Source of the DNA: an uncultured Desulfovibrio sp.
GTDB taxonomy: Bacteria; Desulfobacterota; Desulfovibrionia; Desulfovibrionales; Desulfovibrionaceae
Direction: 5' to 3'
Length of the DNA stretch: 5,957 nt
Assembly (NCBI GenBank): GCA_945871415.1
Contig: CAMBWG010000151.1
Span: 1-5,957 of the forward strand
Shown here: piece by piece, positions 1-5,200 of the stretch
Position numbering within the stretch: the first letter of the stretch is position 1
Layout of the letters: every line of letters starts with the position of its first letter
Translations under genes and position numbers: made by a program
Notes under the pieces: generated by a model
What the model was told of the DNA's origin: nothing
The model's input: only the letters and a program-made list of their open reading frames with translations
Database searches by the model: none

Positions 1-47
1 GGAGCCTGCCAGAATTTTTATGGCCTTTTTTTCCAGAGTGATCCAGC
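1..47. repeat. Left copy of a 47-bp perfect direct repeat
   Basis: Bases 1-47 are identical to 2129-2175 with no mismatch or gap, in the same orientation, 2128 bp apart. The repeat contains a run of seven T (26-32) and ends in CCAGAGTGATCCAGC (33-47). It touches the left window edge, so it may extend further left. On the minus strand it lies just downstream of the HNH gene's terminator, while its partner lies just upstream of the ATPase leader, so the two copies bracket the operon. Read on the minus strand it is open as WITLEKKAIKILAGS in one frame; in this copy an ATG (52-54) precedes that frame. No inverted ends or transposase is visible, so I do not call it an insertion sequence. Confidence 0.93.
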
Positions 48-73
48 GTCGCATTCCGCGCAAACCGGCACAG

Positions 74-114
74 AAAACGCCCCCTTTCCGCCGGACACGG
101 AAAGAGGGCGTTTT
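74..114 (-). terminator. Rho-independent-type terminator of the ATPase/HNH operon
   Basis: Two 17-base arms (74-90 and 98-114) are complementary except at one position and enclose a 7-base loop (91-97). The arms start with AAAACGCCC and end with GGGCGTTTT, so the U-tract of the transcript is the end of the 3' arm (four U). The single imperfect pair is C83/A105 on the plus strand. In a minus-strand transcript it becomes a G-U wobble, so the stem is fully paired only when transcribed from the HNH side. It lies 44 bases after the HNH stop codon, the expected place for the operon's terminator. It could also block read-through from the left. Confidence 0.85.
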
Positions 115-158
115 GCGTACAGAAAAAACAGGTCAACGGTTCCCGATGGTTTACAGGA

Positions 159-758
159 TTACAGCAGTCCCTGCCGGTCTGCTTCCTTCCATACAAAGGG
201 GGAATAGCCTTTGAGGTACTCGCTTGTTATTTTCCCTTCGCAATAGAGCTGGTAATGCTCGGCGCGCATTTCGTTATTGTCGGGGTGATCCAGTTTCAGC
301 CTGTCTATGGTTGCCTGAATCTTTTGTTGCAGAGAGGCGGGCAACTGCGGGTTGGGGAAAATATGCCCGCTTACGAGTTCCAGATAAAACCAGTCATCCT
401 TGACCTCAAAAGGATCGAGTACATCGGTAAAATTTCTCTTGCGGCTGTTTATTGCGGAACAGGCCAGACGGTAATTGCACCATTCATACGCAAGATCGGG
501 GCGCAAAGACTTAGGGTGAAAATGCTCCACGTTTCCAGCCCCTGTGGTTCTTTCAAAGAAAACGGCAAGATAGGCGCAAACACCGCCATAACGCCTATGC
601 AGTTCTTTCAGACATGATTGCCAGTAGGCACGCAGTTTCGTCCCCGGCGGCAGGGCAACAGTGATATCAATATCATGTTTCGCCAGCCAGCGCAGACCTT
701 TCTGACGAACTTCTGTATCAAAATCTTCCGGCTCTGGCTGCGGTGTAACAGGAATCAT
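159..758 (-). CDS. HNH endonuclease, Septu PtuB-like
   Basis: A 199-residue protein, probably the DNA-cutting effector of the ATPase/HNH pair. Numbered from Met at 758, the HNH core starts at CAY (61-63). It continues with the metal/catalytic EHFHPK (78-83), then WCNYRLAC (93-100) and Asn104 in the SAINSRK stretch, followed by the conserved-looking VLDPFE (113-118). This EHF-x-P-K...NYRLAC...N pattern is typical of HNH proteins paired with AAA ATPases in Septu-like and retron-associated systems. The usual second zinc cysteine of a CxYC pair is Leu here (CAYLA). There is no signal peptide or membrane segment. I chose the start at 758, not 767, because an AAAGGG lies 9 bases before ATG-758 but directly abuts ATG-767. 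ATG-758 also forms ATGA with the ATPase stop, indicating translational coupling. Five 60-base lines counted by hand give about 47% GC, below the ATPase gene. The family call is firm as HNH; the PtuB assignment is by analogy and context. Confidence 0.8.
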   Translation of the reverse strand: MIPVTPQPEPEDFDTEVRQKGLRWLAKHDIDITVALPPGTKLRAYWQSCLKELHRRYGGVCAYLAVFFERTTGAGNVEHFHPKSLRPDLAYEWCNYRLACSAINSRKRNFTDVLDPFEVKDDWFYLELVSGHIFPNPQLPASLQQKIQATIDRLKLDHPDNNEMRAEHYQLYCEGKITSEYLKGYSPFVWKEADRQGLL

Positions 759-2035
759 GCCAGCCATCCCTTTTTTTCCGCCACAAAGCGCCAGCGAATC
801 CAGAAAGGATCGGTTTCCGAAAGCACGCCGCGTAATTGCTGATCCAGCTTTTGCGCCTCTTCCGGGCCGAAACTATCCGTACTCAATGCCTGTGTTGCCT
901 CTTCCAGAACCTTTTCCGCCTCCCGGGAATAGCCGGACGGCAAGTCAAAGGCCTCGCTGGTAAGCCAGTTGGAGACATTCCCCTGCCGCAGGAAGGGGCG
1001 TTGTGTCAGGAGGACATTCCCCTCGCTGAGATCAAGGTCGAACCAGGCATCCTTCGACGCATCGAACAAGGTTTCCACAGAGGCCATAATCAGCGGCGAA
1101 TGCGTTGCCACGATAAGCTGCATTTCCCTGTCGGGGCGTAACGTCTCCATGACCCGCATCAGGGCCGGTATGACCGTGCGCTGCCATTTGGGATGCAAAT
1201 GCGCCTCCGCTTCATCTATCAGAAATACCGCCCGGCTTTCCGGCTCTTCCCCCGTCAATTCCCGGGCTTTCAGATGTTCCTCCCAGCACCAGACAAGAAA
1301 ATAGGCCAGCGAAATGATGCGGCGCATACCGGAAGACGCATGCAGCACGGGGACTTCCTGCCCATATGGCATACGCAGCGTGGGCATATCCCGCGCATCG
1401 TCAAGGCTGATGCGCGTCAGTTTTCCGGGAACAAGTTTTTCCTCCCCGGAAGGCGACAGCACAGCAAGCACCGCCTGTAACGACGCAAAAGCCGGGCCGT
1501 TTTCCTTCTGCCAGCCTGCCCAGTCCCGGATCAGGCCGTTGCAGAGCCATGTGCCGTCCTCATTTTCCAGCCCGTTCCAGACCTCGGCGGGACTGAATAC
1601 ATAGGCCGGAGGACGCGCTTTCCCCTCCTCCCGCACGGACTTCCAGTAATTGCGTGCCGGGTCCCATACCGCAAAGCTGCCGTCCGCCATAGCGTAGAAG
1701 ATCAGACCGGGATTGGCGGGGCGCCCCGCCTTTATGGGCCATACCTGTTCGCGGGGCTTGAACGTGCTTTTGCTTTTTATGGTTCTGGATGCTGCGGAAA
1801 AACAGGCTCTGATGGTTGCCGGTTGCTTTTTGTCTGTGGGCAGGGCTGTCTTGCCTGCGGTCAGACGCGGATTGACCTCCGCCGGCCAGGTGCGTGTCAT
1901 GGCCCACCAGAGAATATCGAGGAGAAAACTCTTTCCCAGCCCGTTGTCTCCGGTAAGCAGATTCAGACGGCGGCCAAAGTCCAGCTCCATGTCCGGGGCT
2001 GGCCCCACGTTGCTTATGCCAAGATGCGTTATCAT
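755..2035 (-). CDS. AAA/ABC-type ATPase, Septu PtuA-like (DEAEAHLHP family)
   Basis: A 426-residue cytoplasmic ATPase, first gene of a two-gene operon and probable sensor/regulator of the HNH nuclease. The N-terminus (ITHLGISNVGPAPDMELDF) is the usual first strands of SMC/RecF-like ATPases. Walker A is GDNGLGKS (29-36). A signature-like segment HASSGMRRIISLAY lies at 232-245, Walker B FLIDEAEAHLHP at 271-282, and the H-loop ATHSP at 310-314. The region between (about 50-230) lacks the long coiled coil of true SMC or Rad50 proteins, so this is a compact member. The frame is open back to 2257, but I start at 2035: AAAGGA sits 9 bases upstream, and the family-like sequence begins exactly there. 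The extra 74 codons read through the leader and the 47-bp repeat and look non-protein-like. The stop overlaps the HNH start as ATGA. A Septu-like role is inferred from domain pairing and the neighbouring restriction system. Other ATPase/HNH defence families are possible. Confidence 0.85.
   Translation of the reverse strand: MITHLGISNVGPAPDMELDFGRRLNLLTGDNGLGKSFLLDILWWAMTRTWPAEVNPRLTAGKTALPTDKKQPATIRACFSAASRTIKSKSTFKPREQVWPIKAGRPANPGLIFYAMADGSFAVWDPARNYWKSVREEGKARPPAYVFSPAEVWNGLENEDGTWLCNGLIRDWAGWQKENGPAFASLQAVLAVLSPSGEEKLVPGKLTRISLDDARDMPTLRMPYGQEVPVLHASSGMRRIISLAYFLVWCWEEHLKARELTGEEPESRAVFLIDEAEAHLHPKWQRTVIPALMRVMETLRPDREMQLIVATHSPLIMASVETLFDASKDAWFDLDLSEGNVLLTQRPFLRQGNVSNWLTSEAFDLPSGYSREAEKVLEEATQALSTDSFGPEEAQKLDQQLRGVLSETDPFWIRWRFVAEKKGWLA
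768..773 (-). promoter_or_regulatory. Ribosome binding site deciding the HNH start
   Basis: On the minus strand AAAGGG occupies 773-768, inside the last codons of the ATPase gene and preceded by more A residues (771-777 are all A on this strand). It is 9 bases before ATG-758, a normal spacing. It has no space before the alternative ATG-767, where the GGG runs straight into the start codon. This favours the 758 start and coupling to ATPase translation. Confidence 0.65.
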
Positions 2036-2044
2036 GGCCTGCGT

Positions 2045-2050
2045 TCCTTT
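2045..2050 (-). promoter_or_regulatory. Ribosome binding site of the ATPase gene
   Basis: AAAGGA on the minus strand (2050-2045) sits 9 bases before ATG-2035, within an A/G-rich single-stranded-looking stretch after the last leader hairpin. It decides the start over the longer open frame beginning at 2257. Confidence 0.7.
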
Positions 2051-2064
2051 TTCTTCTGTATCCG

Positions 2065-2080
2065 CTCTGGTATGCCAGAG
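2065..2080. promoter_or_regulatory. Perfect 16-bp dyad upstream of the ATPase gene (candidate operator)
   Basis: CTCTGGTATGCCAGAG has 6-bp perfect arms around a 4-base centre, a usual shape for a dimeric repressor site, and lies about 30 bases before the ATPase ATG. The half-site CCAGAG recurs in both 47-bp repeats (33-38 and 2161-2166). It is also the third hairpin of the leader, so DNA-level and RNA-level roles cannot be separated from sequence. No regulator gene is in the window. Confidence 0.4.
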
Positions 2081-2133
2081 ACGCCGGACGCTTACGGATA
2101 CTCTGTCCGGCTGCTCCTGCCCCCTGCGGGAGC
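2065..2133 (-). promoter_or_regulatory. Structured leader with three consecutive stem-loops before the ATPase gene
   Basis: Three inverted repeats lie end to end with 1-2 bases between them. The first (2133-2113) pairs GCTCC with GGAGC, then has one C/A mismatch and a 2-bp GC extension around a 5-base loop. The second (2111-2083) pairs GCCGGAC with GTCCGGC perfectly around a 15-base loop. The third (2080-2065) is CTCTGG-CATA-CCAGAG, a perfect 6-bp stem with a 4-base loop. A possible 5-bp outer helix pairs UUCUG (2142-2138) with CAGAA (2058-2054). The array ends 29 bases before the start codon, leaving the Shine-Dalgarno free. It could be a regulatory leader RNA, or at DNA level a set of operators. 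The pairing is read directly; a function is inferred. The outer arm of the first hairpin lies inside the 47-bp repeat. Confidence 0.5.
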
Positions 2134-2175
2134 CTGCCAGAATTTTTATGGCCTTTTTTTCCAGAGTGATCCAGC
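2129..2175. repeat. Right copy of the 47-bp perfect direct repeat
   Basis: Identical to 1-47. It lies in the divergent intergenic region, 93 bases before the ATPase start codon on the minus strand and 104 bases before the restriction enzyme's ATG on the plus strand. Its left end (GGAGC, 2129-2133) forms the outer arm of the first leader hairpin. Reading on the minus strand, the repeat contains CATAAA (2150-2145) with TGGATC (2173-2168) 17 bases upstream. This is a weak sigma70-like pair (4/6 and 3/6) that would start transcription just before the first hairpin. The repeat might thus carry the operon promoter; this is a guess. Confidence 0.93.
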
Positions 2176-2218
2176 CCGTATTCCACTCCGGGCCGACGCG
2201 CGGCCGCCCTCCCCCACA

Positions 2219-2247
2219 TTCCCTTTCCGGGCGTTTTCGGGTATACT
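2219..2247 (+). promoter_or_regulatory. Probable promoter of the Type ISP restriction gene
   Basis: TATACT (2242-2247) matches the -10 consensus at five of six positions and lies 32 bases before the ATG at 2280. The best -35 at 17-base spacing is TTCCCT (2219-2224), only three of six, so an activator or alternative spacing is possible. The -10 core GTATAC is self-complementary. Read on the minus strand it gives TATACC with CTGAAA 16 bases upstream (2267-2262), so a weak divergent start toward the ATPase cannot be excluded. Confidence 0.4.
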
Positions 2248-2266
2248 GATATGCCATCTTTTTTCA

Positions 2267-2271
2267 GGGAG
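2267..2271 (+). promoter_or_regulatory. Ribosome binding site of the Type ISP gene
   Basis: GGGAG ends 8 bases before ATG-2280. The protein starting there (MTFQDILARYRAISFSERDK) begins like other Type ISP and Mrr-fused helicases, supporting this start. Confidence 0.75.
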
Positions 2272-2279
2272 AACGCCCC

Positions 2280-5200
2280 ATGACCTTTCAAGATATTCTT
2301 GCCAGGTACCGCGCCATTTCCTTTTCCGAACGTGACAAGGGCGACCGTTTCGAGCGGCTCATGCAGGCTTTTCTGCAAACGGTGCCGTGGTATGCGGGCA
2401 CGTTCCGGCATGTCTGGCTCTGGCGGGAATTTCCGTACAAGCAGAACCTCGGCGGCAAGGATACGGGCATTGATCTGGTTGCGCAGACCGTGGAGGGGGA
2501 TTTCTGGGCCATTCAATGCAAGTGCTATGCGGAAACAGCCAGCATAGACAAGCCCGCCGTGGACAGCTTTCTGGCCACGTCCAGCAAGCAGTTTGTCAAC
2601 GACCAGCACCAGACGACCTCCTTTGCGCTCCGGCTCTGGATATCCACCACAAACAAATGGGGGAACGAGGCGGAAAACGCCATCCGCCATCAGGAACCGC
2701 CGGTACAGCGCATCAGCCTTGCCGATCTGGAAAACGCGCCCGTGGACTGGGCCGCGCTGGAACAGGGCATCAGCGGCGCACAGGCCCGGCAGGAACGCAA
2801 GCAGCCGCGCCCGCATCAGCAGGCGGCCATAACCGCCTTTCACGAGCATTTCCAGACCGGGGATCGCGGCAAGCTGATCATGGCCTGCGGTACGGGCAAG
2901 ACCTTCACTTCCCTGAAAATTGCGGAGAACGAAACCGGCGGCAGGGGGCTTGTGCTGTTTCTGGCTCCTTCCATTGCGCTGGTGGGTCAGACCCTGCGGG
3001 AATGGACGGCGGAAACATCGGCGGACATTTTCCCCGTCTGCATCTGCTCCGATCCCGAAGTCAGCAAAAGCAGAAGCAAAAAGGACGAGGATCAGGACGG
3101 CTACAGCGTTACCGATCTGGCCTTTCCCGCATCCACCAATGTGGATGACATCGTGCGTCAGTTCCGGCTGGCGGAAAAATTTCATGCGGACAGCCTGCTG
3201 GTTGTCTTTTCCACCTATCAGTCCATTGCCGTCATTGCGGAAGCGCAAAAGACCTTTCAGCGGCCCTTTGATCTGATTATCTGCGACGAGGCCCACAGAA
3301 CCACCGGCGTCACGCTGAAGGACGCGGAAGATTCCGCCTTTGTGAAGGTGCATGACAACGCCTTTATTCAGGCAAAAAAACGCCTCTACATGACGGCCAC
3401 CCCGCGCCTGTATGCGGAAGAAAGCAAGAAAAAGGCGCAGGATGCCGAAGCCTGGCTCTGCTCGATGGATGACGAAGCCCTGTACGGGCCGGAGGTCTTT
3501 CGCATCGGCTTTGGCGAGGCGGTCGATAAGAATCTGCTGGCGGATTACAAGGTGCTTGTGCTGACGCTCAGCGAAAGCCAGATTCCCGCCGCCCTGCAAG
3601 CCGCCGTGGCGGACAGCAGCAAGGAGATCGATACCGACGACGCAAGCAAGCTCATCGGCTGCATCAACGCCCTGTCAAAGCGCATGCTCATTGACGAGGG
3701 CCTGCTGAAGACCTCCGATCCCGCGCCCATGCGCAAGGCGGTCGCCTTCTGTCAGAACATCAAGATTTCCAAACGGATCAGCGCGGTCTTCAACGGTTTC
3801 AAGGAAAGCTATTACGACAGCCTGACGCAGGAGGAACGCGCGGAAATGGTCAGCGTGTCCGCGCAGCATGTGGACGGAACCATGCCCGCCACCACCCGCG
3901 ACGAAAAGCTGTCATGGCTTAATGCCGCCCCTGCCGACGGCAACGAATGCCGCATCCTGACCAATGTGCGCTGCCTTTCCGAAGGCGTGGACGTGCCCTC
4001 GCTGGACGCGGTGCTGTTTCTTTCGGCCCGCAATTCCCAGATCGACGTGGTGCAGTCCGTGGGGCGCGTCATGCGCACGGCTCCGGGAAAGAAATTCGGC
4101 TACATCATTATTCCTGTCCTCATTCCTTCCAATGTCACGCCGGAAGAAGCGCTCAACGACAACAAGCGCTTTGCCGTTGTCTGGACAGTCCTCAATGCCC
4201 TGCGGGCGCATGATGACCGATTCAGCGCCATGATCAACAAGCTGGAACTGAATCACCGCAAGCCCCAAAAGGTGCTGATCGGTCGCATTGGCGACGGACG
4301 CACACCGGAGGAGGAAGGCAGCACGCCCCCGACAGGCAAGGGACGCGGCGCAACAACGCAGCTTCCGCTGCCCCTGCCGCATCTTCAGGAGCTGCAAGGG
4401 GCCATTTATGCCCGCATGGTGCAGAAGGTCGGCAACAAACGCTACTGGGAACAGTGGGCGGCGGACGTTGCCCAGATTGCTCAGGGCTATATGGAACGCA
4501 TCAACCGCCTGATTGCCGTTCCCGGCCCGCACAAGACCGCCTTTGACGACCTCCTGTCCGGGCTGCGCAAGAACATCAATCCCGCCGTCACGCCCGGCGA
4601 GGTGGTGGAAATGCTGGCCCAGCACCTGATCACAAAGCCGGTCTTTGAAGCCCTGTTCGAGAATTATTCCTTTGTGCAGCACAATCCCGTTTCCCGCGCC
4701 CTGCAAGGCATGCTTGATCTGCTGGAAGCGCAGGCGCTGGAAAAGGATACGGTCGTGCTTTCGCGCTTTTACGAGTCCGTCAAAATGCGCGTTTCCGGCC
4801 TCGACAATGCCGAAGCCCGGCAGCGCGTCATCGTGGAGCTGTACGACAAATTTTTCCGCACGGCCTTTCCGCGCACGGTGGAAAAACTCGGCATTGTCTA
4901 TACGCCCGTTGAAATTGTGGACTTCATCAACCGTTCCGTGGCCGATGTCCTGCAAGCGGCCTTCGGGCGCTCCCTGTCCGATGCTGACGTGCATGTGCTC
5001 GATCCCTTTACCGGTACGGGAACCTTCCTTGCCCGAATGGTGGAAAGCGGCCTCATCACGCCCGCAGCCCTGCCGCGCAAATACGCGGCGGAGCTGCACG
5101 CCAATGAAATAGTCCTGCTGGCCTACTATATTGCCTCCATCAATATCGAAAATGCCTATCATGCCACGCAGGGCGAAAACGCCGCCTATACGCCCTTTAA

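Noticed and set aside
2120..2140. Sigma54-type promoter (CTGGCAGGCTCCCGCAG on the minus strand)
   Set aside because: The GG and GC elements are separated by 9 bases rather than the required 10, and no enhancer-binding regulator or site is seen.
2054..2142. tRNA or tRNA-like cloverleaf from the three hairpins plus closing helix
   Set aside because: There is no T-arm consensus, no 7-bp acceptor stem and no 7-base anticodon loop, and the closing helix is only 5 bp.
1..2175. Insertion sequence or transposon between the repeats
   Set aside because: No terminal inverted repeats and no transposase or integrase gene. Both cargo genes are defence-type, and 47 bp is far longer than normal target-site duplications.
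2191..2205. GGCCG-N5-CGGCC inverted repeat, possibly a second terminator
   Set aside because: Only 5-bp arms in very GC-rich sequence and no T-run on either side; chance is a sufficient explanation.
2036..2257. N-terminal extension of the ATPase by 74 residues to ATG-2257
   Set aside because: It would translate the 47-bp repeat and the leader hairpins, has no good ribosome binding site, and adds sequence unlike an ATPase. ATG-2035 has a well-placed AAAGGA and begins the typical fold.
2036..2279. Retron with PtuA/PtuB-type effectors
   Set aside because: Such retrons need a reverse transcriptase and a msr-msd RNA. No reverse transcriptase is present in the window, and the structured leader lacks recognisable retron features.
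1560..3599. A 679-codon minus-strand open frame crossing the divergent intergenic region
   Set aside because: It runs antisense to the restriction gene and in another frame through the ATPase gene. It has no family motif, is rich in Gly, Arg, His and Phe, and is explained by GC-rich third positions of the real genes.
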